A stretch of DNA of 45,011 nucleotides from Bacteroidota bacterium (lineage in GTDB: Bacteria > Bacteroidota > Bacteroidia > Bacteroidales > VadinHA17): the NCBI GenBank assembly GCA_011374625.1, contig DRPN01000181.1:1-45011 (forward strand). The letters are read 5' to 3'. Positions 25,478 through 34,058 of this stretch are shown here, one piece after another. The position numbers and the translations under genes are program-made. How positions within the stretch are numbered: the stretch's first letter is position 1; every line of letters begins with the position of its first letter. A model generated the notes under the pieces. It was not told where the DNA came from. It did no database searches and saw only the letters and a program-made list of their open reading frames with translations.

Positions 25478-26147
25478 CTGACAACACTTTACCATCCTCC
25501 AGGGTGATTACGCGGTGGGCTTTTTTCACCACGCGGGCATCGTGGGTGGAAAAGATGAAGGTAATGCCTTCTTCCCGATTTAGTTTTTCCATGATGTCGA
25601 GCAGGTTCTCGGTAGAGTGGGAGTCGAGGTTGGCGGTAGGTTCGTCAGCCAGAATAAACTTGGGTTTGGAAGCCAGCGCCCGAGCAACGGCTACCCGTTG
25701 TTGCTGACCGCCGGAGAGTTTGTTGGGCCGGCTGTTAATACGATCGCCCAGACCAACAGCCTTCAGCAGCTCTCTTGCTCTTTTCTCACGCTCTGCTTTA
25801 GGCCACCCCTGCAGGTGCATGATAAATTCCACGTTTTCTTTCGCCGTAAGCACAGGAAGGAGGTTATAGGACTGGAAAACGAAACCGATATTGTGCAGGC
25901 GAAAGTCCGTGATCTGCCTGGATTTGAGGGACCATAAATCTATCCCGTCAATCATGATATGACCGGCCGTTGGCCGGTCCAGACCCCCCAACAGGTTCAG
26001 GAAGGTTGTTTTACCGGACCCGGACGGTCCTACTACGGCAGAAAACTCTCCTTTCTCAAAGTTGAGATTAATGTGGTTTACGGCAGTCACCTCAATCTCA
26101 GTGCTGTCATAAATTTTTACCAGATCCTTAATTTCAATGATGTTCAT
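25464..26147 (-). CDS. LolD/MacB-like ABC transporter ATP-binding protein
   Basis: VVGPSGSGKTTFLNLLGGLDRPTAG, LSGGQQQRVAVARALASKPKFILADEPTANLD. Confidence 0.96.
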   Translation of the reverse strand: MNIIEIKDLVKIYDSTEIEVTAVNHINLNFEKGEFSAVVGPSGSGKTTFLNLLGGLDRPTAGHIMIDGIDLWSLKSRQITDFRLHNIGFVFQSYNLLPVLTAKENVEFIMHLQGWPKAEREKRARELLKAVGLGDRINSRPNKLSGGQQQRVAVARALASKPKFILADEPTANLDSHSTENLLDIMEKLNREEGITFIFSTHDARVVKKAHRVITLEDGKVLSDEKK

Positions 26148-26182
26148 ATGTTTGGTTTTATTGTGATTACACATGAGAGGAT

Positions 26183-27400
26183 TTATTCGATTCGCAATGC
26201 CTCGGCCGGATCATATTTAATGGCCTTAAGTGCCGGATAAATGGCTGCAATAATTCCGGTAAATATCACCATTATGGTCACGGATACGACCATTTCCGGA
26301 TCAATGCTGGTATTGACGAGTGAGCTGAACCCAAGTTGTTCCAGTCCTTTTCCGAACATGGAAAGGTTTATATAATGGTACTCAAAATATTTGGAAATGA
26401 GCGTTCCCAGTATAATTCCGGTAATCCCGCCGGTAAGAGAGAGAAGTACCGTTTCGATAATAATCATCAAGAATATGCGGGTACGGCTCATCCCAATGGC
26501 CAGCAGCATACCGATCTCTTTGTGCCGTTCCAGGATGACCATAAGCATTGTGTTGATAATCCCAAAGAGAAGGGCAAGAAGAATGATCAAAATAAAGATG
26601 TACATATATTGATCCATTACTACCGTAATATAACTCAGTTCTGGACTAATCTCTTTCCAGCTCATTACTTCCAGGGAGCCTGTTGTTTTTTTGATTCTTT
26701 GCTGTACGGATACTGTGTTGAGGTCGTTGTCAACGCGAATGGCAATCTCATGACAGGCTCCTGCCGGCAGATCCGTCAGCCGGGCCAGGTCTTCATATCG
26801 TACAAAGACATTGGATTCGTCATAAGCCGTGTTGCTGGTTTTGTAAATGCCGGCCACACGGAAAGCCCCGGCTGTAAGGTTATTGTCCATATCCTGAAGG
26901 GTAATAACCACTTTTGAACGGACCCTGACATTCAGCTTATGGGCCAGTTTTTGTCCGATTACCACAGGATTTCTTTTGATCCCCTCAAAATATTTTCCCT
27001 CCACCATTTGCTGAGCAATGTCGGTTACCTTTTTTTCATCATCCGGACGGATCCCCATGATCTTCACCCCGGCGCCGGTTTCGGCTGAAGAGATCATTGA
27101 TTGTACAATAATTCTTTGTGTAACCCCTTCTACATGAGGCAGGGTGTCAATTTTTCGGGCAAGAACATCTGCTCCGGGCATGTAATATCTCAGTTCGGCG
27201 GTTTTGCGAAACAGGGAATCATGGATTTGAATATGAGACAGTTCTGTGTGAATGGCTGTTTCTACTCTTTTGTCCATCATCCCTTTCATGAAAGCCGTTG
27301 AGAAAACCCCGGCCATGATCCCCAGGGTGATGGCGGTGAGCACCACCAGGCTGCGGGTCCTGCTTCTCCATATATTTCGCCAGGAAACTTGTATAAGCAT
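26183..27400 (-). CDS. ABC transporter permease, FtsX/LolE family
   Basis: SWRNIWRSRTRSLVVLTAITLGIMAGV; ERHKEIGMLLAIGMSRTRIFLMI; YPALKAIKYDPAEALRIE. Confidence 0.94.
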   Translation of the reverse strand: MLIQVSWRNIWRSRTRSLVVLTAITLGIMAGVFSTAFMKGMMDKRVETAIHTELSHIQIHDSLFRKTAELRYYMPGADVLARKIDTLPHVEGVTQRIIVQSMISSAETGAGVKIMGIRPDDEKKVTDIAQQMVEGKYFEGIKRNPVVIGQKLAHKLNVRVRSKVVITLQDMDNNLTAGAFRVAGIYKTSNTAYDESNVFVRYEDLARLTDLPAGACHEIAIRVDNDLNTVSVQQRIKKTTGSLEVMSWKEISPELSYITVVMDQYMYIFILIILLALLFGIINTMLMVILERHKEIGMLLAIGMSRTRIFLMIIIETVLLSLTGGITGIILGTLISKYFEYHYINLSMFGKGLEQLGFSSLVNTSIDPEMVVSVTIMVIFTGIIAAIYPALKAIKYDPAEALRIE

Positions 27401-27460
27401 GATATCTTTTTTTTAGTTTAATAAACAGGGTTCGTTATTCATCATTTGATTCGACATTTA

Positions 27461-28678
27461 TCAGGTTCTTAATGCGTTTGATATATCCAGTCTGAAGGTT
27501 TTCACCACCGGATATATAGTGATGATTATGATCAGGATAAAAACCGTAAGCGCCTGATTGTAAAAGACGGGAGGCATCAGGGAAAAAGCAAATACCGGTT
27601 CGATGCCCATATCCAGAAACGCCTTAGCCGCTTCGCCTGCTATTCGAATAGGATGGTGATAGAACCAGGTGGTGATGGGAATTGTTGCCAGGATCCCTGT
27701 TGTGACGCCCAACAGACCAATATAGAATGTTTCCATAAAAAGAATCCCGGCCAGCAGGGTCTTTTGCATCCCGATGGAAACCATGACTCCCAGTTCCCTT
27801 TTCCGTTCGGAGAACATCATGATGACGGTGCCCAGGATTCCGAAAGCAATAACGATGTAAAGAATGGCTTTCATGAACTTTCCTCCCATGCGGTCGCTGG
27901 CGATCATCTGCACCAGTTCGGGTTCCATCTCGTCCCAGCTCATTAACCGGTAGGGAGAACGGATAAAAGATTTCAAAGCTTTCTTTGCCGGTGGCATATG
28001 ATAGTGATCTTTAACCATGAGAACCAGTGAGGTGATACGATTCGGGGCAGAGTACAGGTCCTGGGCCAGATTCAAGTCCATATACACGAATGATTTGTTA
28101 AACTGGGGCAGAGGATTTTTGAAGATCCCGGTTATCGAATATTTACCGGCAGCATTTACTCCGTGGTAACCCATTCCCAGTAAAACCAAAGTGTCCCCAA
28201 CGTCCAGATGGAGATAACCGGCCAGCTCGTTTCCCATTATCACTCCTTTATCACCGTGATGAATATAGCGACCGCGGACGATCCATTTCTCCGTATTGGT
28301 AATTTTGTTCTCCCGTTCCGGGTCGATTCCGATAACCACAGCACCCTTGGTAAGCTGATCGGAAGAAGCAAGGGCAAAAGACTCCAGCCTGGGGGAAATA
28401 CCGATAATTTCTTTGGATTGATGTACTTTTTGTAATAAAGTATCGGTGAGAACGAAGGTATTGTTGATCGTCTTGTTTTCCCAGTAATCTTCCTGATGTA
28501 TCTGGAGATATCCGGAATAGAACTTGACCACATTGTCGATCATCTTACTGTAACTGCCTTCCTGCATGGAGGACATGACCGCGGCAAAAATCACCCCGAA
28601 GAAAATAGAGGCTGTAGTGATCAGGGTCCTTCGTTTGTTTCTCCAGATATTTCGCCAGGCAATAACGGTAATATTCAT
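27461..28678 (-). CDS. ABC transporter permease, FtsX/LolC family
   Basis: AWRNIWRNKRRTLITTASIFFGVIFAAVM; SERKRELGVMVSIGMQKTLLAGI; YPVVKTFRLDISNALRT. Confidence 0.94.
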   Translation of the reverse strand: MNITVIAWRNIWRNKRRTLITTASIFFGVIFAAVMSSMQEGSYSKMIDNVVKFYSGYLQIHQEDYWENKTINNTFVLTDTLLQKVHQSKEIIGISPRLESFALASSDQLTKGAVVIGIDPERENKITNTEKWIVRGRYIHHGDKGVIMGNELAGYLHLDVGDTLVLLGMGYHGVNAAGKYSITGIFKNPLPQFNKSFVYMDLNLAQDLYSAPNRITSLVLMVKDHYHMPPAKKALKSFIRSPYRLMSWDEMEPELVQMIASDRMGGKFMKAILYIVIAFGILGTVIMMFSERKRELGVMVSIGMQKTLLAGILFMETFYIGLLGVTTGILATIPITTWFYHHPIRIAGEAAKAFLDMGIEPVFAFSLMPPVFYNQALTVFILIIIITIYPVVKTFRLDISNALRT

Positions 28679-28755
28679 AATGGTTTGTTTTTAATTAAAT
28701 ATTGATAACAGGTGTGTAAAACACATAAGGTTTCATATTAAACAGGATACGCGGT

Positions 28756-28971
28756 TCAAATCCAATTTATAAAAAAGTCTCCCGCATGCTGAATGTTCAG
28801 GCAGCCTGATGAGAGGCGGACTGGTTTGTCGATCATGTTTCCGTAAGACCCTTCTTCCAGGGAATATATCATGACGGAAAAAATCACACCGAAAAGAATC
28901 GACGAGATCGTTATCAGCGTACGGCGCCTGTTACGCCACAAGTTTTTCCATGCCACCCTGATCAATTTCAT
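28756..28971 (-). pseudogene. N-terminal fragment of a third FtsX-type permease
   Basis: MKLIRVAWKNLWRNRRRTLITISSILFGVIFSVMIYSLEEGSYGNMIDKPVRLSSGCLNIQH parallels the first ~62 aa of the 28678 permease, then stops at 71 aa. Confidence 0.85.
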
Positions 28972-28983
28972 TTATATGCGTTT

Positions 28984-29757
28984 TTAATGAACTCTTTTCA
29001 TATTCTGCAAGGAGAAAAAAACATCCTGAAGGGGAACATTGAATTTGATGTGGGTAAATTCCATCGTGGTTTTATTCCCCGGTTTGTCAGCCGGGATCAT
29101 CTCAAAAAAGGTAGGGATGGTACGGTCGCCCACATTTTTTATTTTTGACAGGTTTTCCGTATTGACCAGATAACCGTCTTCATCATAAAACTCGTTTTTC
29201 AGGGTCAGGAACCCTTCTTTGGTGATCCAGGTATAAATCTTTCCCCATACTACCGCAGCCTCTTCTTTGGGAATAAGTTCTATTTTGTAACAATCGTACC
29301 CTTTCAATTCTTCGGAACCGATCAGCTTTTGATTATAGTCTTCCACAATGGATGATTCCTTGACCAGGTCATCATTGGTCATATCCGATCCCATCCACGA
29401 CTGCATCATCATGGAGGGCGGGATCTTAATGGTGCGGCCTATGGAAGGGATCCAATTCCACATCTCCTTGTCCCTTTTCAGGAAAACCTGGCCTTTCTCT
29501 TTGGCCGGGGCCGTGATGTAGATCATGGAATATTTGATCCCTTTTGACCACGCTTTGAACGAAAGAGTCCTTTCCCATTTTGGACGGACGATGTGCATGG
29601 TTACCTCCGAATAGCTCGATTTCCCCCGCATCAGGTCGTTGGCTTTGTTAACGATCTCTTTGGCGGTAAGCTCTCGTGACGGTGCAGCATAAGAAAAAAA
29701 GAAAAATGTAAGAAAAAATCCCAGTGTTTTCAGATATGAATGGTCGAATAGTTTCAT
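28984..29757 (-). CDS. Outer membrane lipoprotein-sorting protein (LolA-like)
   Basis: Signal peptide, ELTAKEIVNKANDLMRGKSSYSEVTMHIVRPKWERTLSFKAWSKG...VFLKRDKEMWNWIPSIGRTIKIPPSMMMQSWMGSDMTNDDLVKES. Confidence 0.92.
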   Translation of the reverse strand: MKLFDHSYLKTLGFFLTFFFFSYAAPSRELTAKEIVNKANDLMRGKSSYSEVTMHIVRPKWERTLSFKAWSKGIKYSMIYITAPAKEKGQVFLKRDKEMWNWIPSIGRTIKIPPSMMMQSWMGSDMTNDDLVKESSIVEDYNQKLIGSEELKGYDCYKIELIPKEEAAVVWGKIYTWITKEGFLTLKNEFYDEDGYLVNTENLSKIKNVGDRTIPTFFEMIPADKPGNKTTMEFTHIKFNVPLQDVFFSLQNMKRVH

Positions 29758-30334
29758 GGTATAAATTTTTATGTGAACATATTATTAATAACACGTTTTT
29801 TGTCTCTGCCAGAGGAAAATTTTCCCGGTTTGCGATAAAATCCACACCTACACCGTCAAGCACAACCATAAAAAGATAAGCATTGACTTTTGGGCATTTA
29901 TTCCCTTTTGCCTTGTAATACTTTTCAAGAAAACTTAGCAACTGAATAATCTGAGTAAAGAATTTATCCGGGAAAACATTGAGTATCCGGGGTTGTATGA
30001 TTACTAAAAAAAATAATTGGTAAAATTTTGGGTTCCCCTGCAATTTTAAAATATACCGACCCATTTTCTCTTTTGTAAAGAATTCATCACCCTCCATTTC
30101 GAAATCTTTGATTAACTCATCCATACCGAGAGAAATAATCTTGTTGAAGGGGTTGTTTATGTTTTCGAAATAATTGTATATCAACCCCTTGGAGTTTCCG
30201 TCCTCTTTGGCTATAAGACTGATGGAGATTTCGTGATATCCCCGCTGTGCAAACAGTACCAAGGCCGTATCCAAAATGATCTGAAATTTTTCATGCCCGA
30301 TTTTGATCCACTGATCAGGTGTGCGGGGTGTCAT
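29648..30334 (-). CDS. TetR/AcrR family transcriptional regulator
   Basis: ILDTALVLFAQRGYHEISISLIAKEDGNSKGLIYNYFENINNPFNKII DNA-binding domain; C-terminal end overlaps the lolA-like gene. Confidence 0.88.
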   Translation of the reverse strand: MTPRTPDQWIKIGHEKFQIILDTALVLFAQRGYHEISISLIAKEDGNSKGLIYNYFENINNPFNKIISLGMDELIKDFEMEGDEFFTKEKMGRYILKLQGNPKFYQLFFLVIIQPRILNVFPDKFFTQIIQLLSFLEKYYKAKGNKCPKVNAYLFMVVLDGVGVDFIANRENFPLAETKNVLLIICSHKNLYHETIRPFISENTGIFSYIFLFFLCCTVTRAYRQRDR

Positions 30335-30347
30335 ATTTTATATATTA

Positions 30348-30365
30348 TGACTGAACGGTCAGTCA
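30348..30365. promoter_or_regulatory. TetR-type operator palindrome
   Basis: TGACTGAACGGTCAGTCA, near-perfect 18-bp palindrome 14 nt upstream of the TetR start codon. Confidence 0.75.
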
Positions 30366-30527
30366 AAAATAAAAAAGGGAAATGAATTATACAAAAAACA
30401 AAGAAATCATTAAGAAAATTGTTCCAGCCACATCCGGTTTGGATGTTTCTTCAGGTTTTTATGATGTCTCTGTGTCTTATCCATGTGGGAAAATAAACTG
30501 AACAAATAAAAAATATACTGAAAACCG

Positions 30528-30535
30528 TAAATTTG
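30528..30535 (+). promoter_or_regulatory. Candidate -7 box TAAATTTG upstream of ECF sigma gene
   Basis: Exact TAnnTTTG. Confidence 0.4.
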
Positions 30536-30580
30536 TAACATTTGGGAGAAAAGAACGTCTTACGTTTGACGACAGAGCCT

Positions 30581-31066
30581 ATGACGGTCAGTGAATACAA
30601 CCGGAGTGTGGATGATTATGCGGACAACATTTTCCGTTTTCTTATGGGAAACCTGAAGCAAAAAGAAATGGCGGAAGATATTGTACAGGATACCTATGAG
30701 AAATTGTGGATAAAAAGGGAAACTGTTTCTTACGAAAAAGTAAAAACCTACCTGTTTACGACAGCTTATCATACAATGATCGACCGGCTGAGAAAAGAAA
30801 GAAGGATGATCAGCATGGAGGAATCGGGAGCCTCGGAAAACCCGGTTGAAATGGTCTCTCCCGATATTAATAAAGTCCTTCATGAAATATTAAACAAATT
30901 ACCAACCGATCAAAAAGCAGTCATATTGTTGCGGGATTATGAAGGGTATTCTTACAAAGAAATAGGAGAGATTACCGGGCAGTCGGAGTCACAGGTGAAA
31001 ATTAATATTTTCAGAGGCCGTAAGTTTCTGAAAAATTATATAGGAAGTATTGAGGTTTTGATATGA
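30581..31066 (+). CDS. ECF-type RNA polymerase sigma factor
   Basis: AEDIVQDTYEKLWIKRE (region 2), LPTDQKAVILLRDYEGYSYKEIGEITGQSESQVKINIFRGRKFLKNYI (region 4). ORF opens at 30542. Confidence 0.93.
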   Translation: MTVSEYNRSVDDYADNIFRFLMGNLKQKEMAEDIVQDTYEKLWIKRETVSYEKVKTYLFTTAYHTMIDRLRKERRMISMEESGASENPVEMVSPDINKVLHEILNKLPTDQKAVILLRDYEGYSYKEIGEITGQSESQVKINIFRGRKFLKNYIGSIEVLI

Positions 31067-32166
31067 GCAACGGGATGATCAATAGGAATAATTATGAAGC
31101 TTTCTTCCTGGATTATGTGGAAGGGAACTTGACGGAAGAGGAGAAGAAGGAGTTGTTTTTGTTTCTGGAGGCCCATCCCGGCCTCAGGAAGGAAATGGAG
31201 CAGTATGAGGAGTTTACACTGACTCCGAAAGGAATATCCTTCAGGAAGAAGGATCAATTGAAAAAAGCGGATCTTTCCTTTAAAAAAATTGATGATTTCA
31301 ATGCAGAAGAAGCTATGATCGCTTTCTGGGAAGGAATGCTTACCGTTGAACAACAGAACCGTTTGGAAGAATATATTTATCAACATTCCGGTCGCCAAAA
31401 AGACTTTGAATTATATGGGAAGCTATTCCTGAAGCCCGGGAATATTTCTTATGCAGGAAAGAAAAGCCTTATCAGAAAAAAAACCCGGGGTATTTTCTGG
31501 CTTTACCGGACAGGAGCTGCTGCTGCAATCCTGGCATTGTTGGCTTTATTGTTCTGGCAGACAATGTTCCGGAACCGGCCTGCAGAGAATCCCATGATTT
31601 CTGAAGTAACCGATACGTTGCCTGTTCAGGAGGTGGTCAGGAAACCTGTCAGTACTTCCAGTCCGGTACAATCTTTGGTTGTTTCTGCGGAAAGCACACC
31701 TCTTTCCGGATCATCCGGAGGGCATGAGCAAATAAGAGAATATCCCCGGCAGCCGGCAAATGAGATGAGTGCAAAACCTTACCGGGAAAAAATTTCAGAT
31801 GCTGAAAAAATTGCTTATTGTCCCGTAATCCGTGAATTTTCGGTTCCGGTGCGGGAGCCTGCACATTATATCGTTATAGAAAATCATTATTTGCAGGAGA
31901 ATACTCCGGAGAACGTACTTACACTTGCGGAATATGCCGCTTTAAAGATCAAAAAGAACATTCTGGATGAAGATACGGCAAGAACTCCCAGGTTAAATGC
32001 CCGGGATATAATGATACTTGGATTCAAAGGGCTCAATAAACTGACGGGGATGAACCTGCAGGTGAAAAAGGAAGAAGATCCGGTTGACAAAAAGGAATAT
32101 TTTGCGCTCACTTCACGGTTTTTCTCTTACACGCGGGTACGTCCGGTTGATAAAGGAGAAAAATAA
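31063..32166 (+). CDS. Anti-sigma-like single-pass membrane protein with duplicated N-terminal domain
   Basis: 4-nt ATGA overlap with the sigma gene; DYVEGNLTEEEKKELFLFLEAHPGLRKEMEQYEEF... then AFWEGMLTVEQQNRLEEYIYQHSGRQKDFELYGKL...; TM at AAAAILALLALLFWQTMF. Confidence 0.78.
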   Translation: MSNGMINRNNYEAFFLDYVEGNLTEEEKKELFLFLEAHPGLRKEMEQYEEFTLTPKGISFRKKDQLKKADLSFKKIDDFNAEEAMIAFWEGMLTVEQQNRLEEYIYQHSGRQKDFELYGKLFLKPGNISYAGKKSLIRKKTRGIFWLYRTGAAAAILALLALLFWQTMFRNRPAENPMISEVTDTLPVQEVVRKPVSTSSPVQSLVVSAESTPLSGSSGGHEQIREYPRQPANEMSAKPYREKISDAEKIAYCPVIREFSVPVREPAHYIVIENHYLQENTPENVLTLAEYAALKIKKNILDEDTARTPRLNARDIMILGFKGLNKLTGMNLQVKKEEDPVDKKEYFALTSRFFSYTRVRPVDKGEK

Positions 32167-32230
32167 GCCCCTGTAACTTTTTTTGGGGTTATGCCGTCTT
32201 ATGTGCAGAAATCAATAAAAACAAAAAGTC

Positions 32231-33319
32231 ATGTATAAAATCAATATGTTTATCATCCTGCTGGCCGCAATGACCTTCTCACTCCGGGGACAGGAAAGTG
32301 TTACGGCCCCGGATACCACGCAAAAAAAGGCGACGGAGAAAAAGTTTGTAACTCAGGATAAAGGAGATACGATTGTCATAAAAGTAGGGGAAAAAAACGT
32401 CATTTTGTCCGAAGATGCAGAAGATGCTACGGTAATGAACCGGTCAGAAACGGAAACAGAGAGTAAATCGTCTTCTGATAAGAAAAACGGAAGGGTTATT
32501 TATCAAGCAAAAGACAACGGAGATGAATATACGGTGACAGTGGGGAGTGAGGAGAATCCGATTGTGGAATATATTGAAGGAGATGATACGATTTATGTCA
32601 GATGGGGCAAAAAAGGAATAAAGATCATTGAGACCCCGAATGGCTCGATTATTAAGATCATCAAAGATTATGAACGGCCGGAAAAGAGCAAGAAAAAAAG
32701 AAATAAATTCAAAGGTAATTGGCAGGGATTTGAGTTTGGAGTGAACAATTACCTGACTCCCGACTTCCGGTTTCCCGGAGATTTTCTGGAGGTTTATGAC
32801 GGAAAAGCATATAATCTTAATTTCAATCTGATACAGTACAGCATGAATCTTTCACACTCGGGGAAGGTAGGATTAGTAACCGGCCTCGGATTTCGCATGA
32901 ATGATTATAAACTGACAGGAAACAACAGCATTACGGAAGACGGTACGGGCTATATTGTCAGCTTACCCTATGAACAGAATCTGAAAATGTCGAAATTGCA
33001 TGTTAACTATTTTACCGTTCCTTTACTTTTAGAATTTCATACAGGGAATTACAGCAAAGGATTCAGGATGGGTTTTGGTGTGATTGGAAGCCTGAAACTG
33101 CGATCTTATACCAAAGTAAAATGGTATCAAAACGGGAACAAATACAAAAATAAAAGCAAAGGAGATTTTAATATCTCCCCGTTGGATATGGCAGCCACCA
33201 TACGTGCAGGGGTAAACAAATTTGATATTTATGCCAACTACAGTATGGTTCCTTTGTTTAAAAAAGACCAGGGACCTGAAGTGTATCCGCTGGCAGTAGG
33301 CGTTGGTTTCCGGTTTTAG
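32231..33319 (+). CDS. Outer membrane beta-barrel protein
   Basis: Signal peptide, charged linker, WQGFEFGVNNYLTPDFRF..., GLGFRMNDY, LHVNYFTVPLLLEFHTG, terminal YPLAVGVGFRF. Confidence 0.85.
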   Translation: MYKINMFIILLAAMTFSLRGQESVTAPDTTQKKATEKKFVTQDKGDTIVIKVGEKNVILSEDAEDATVMNRSETETESKSSSDKKNGRVIYQAKDNGDEYTVTVGSEENPIVEYIEGDDTIYVRWGKKGIKIIETPNGSIIKIIKDYERPEKSKKKRNKFKGNWQGFEFGVNNYLTPDFRFPGDFLEVYDGKAYNLNFNLIQYSMNLSHSGKVGLVTGLGFRMNDYKLTGNNSITEDGTGYIVSLPYEQNLKMSKLHVNYFTVPLLLEFHTGNYSKGFRMGFGVIGSLKLRSYTKVKWYQNGNKYKNKSKGDFNISPLDMAATIRAGVNKFDIYANYSMVPLFKKDQGPEVYPLAVGVGFRF

Positions 33320-33323
33320 ACTG

Positions 33324-33455
33324 GCGGATTTCGGGATAATAAATACACCAAATATTTATTCCAAATCCGCAATAGAAAACCCAAAATGTTTTCTATTGCG
33401 GAACGACAAAGTATTTCATCTGTTTTGGCTTTTCACCAAAACAATGAATAGTCCC
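33324..33455. repeat. A-type palindromic repeat element (inverted relative to 19.9 kb copy), three chained hairpins
   Basis: Hairpins 33324-33370, 33367-33401 (14-bp perfect stem) and 33421-33443; reverse complement matches 19909-20020. Confidence 0.8.
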
Positions 33456-34058
33456 CCGATTTAAGGTATCTCTTTTCCCTACTCCCTGGCTTTCCAGGAA
33501 CTGATTTCCCGGATTTCTTCCGGTATCTATGAAAATACTAAGACTAACTCCGGCCTTCTCCCTGCCTTCGGTCTCCCTTGGCGCAGGAAACCTCACTCAC
33601 TATTATACCTCCTTGCTCTTAACGCCTTCATTGGTAGAGATATAGACTATCGTCGACCCGGATCTTTTCTAAGGATGGTATCCGTATTTCCCCTCTGTCG
33701 TGTAGAGCCGGCAGGCTCTCACAGGCTCCCCGAAAATCCTCCTGATCATTCGCCTTGCTATAACACTCCGATCATTCCTTAGTATCCCGTCTCTTTCAAT
33801 ACTTCGGTGCTGTCCCTGTCAAACAGAATACAAAGACTATGGTATTATTATAATTTCCGAAGCTATCACACGGCTTTTGACCTCGCTGTTTAGGCGTCAT
33901 GCAGGCATCTCTTCCTACTGCAAAGCTCGCTTCCGGCTGGCGGCAAACCTTTACCGGACAGGATTTGTTACCTACAGGATTTCTTCAAAAAGTTTCAAAG
34001 AACTTAGGCTCCTTATCCTCTTTTTCAGGACTTAGCCTGTCGCAACGGGCTTGTTACT

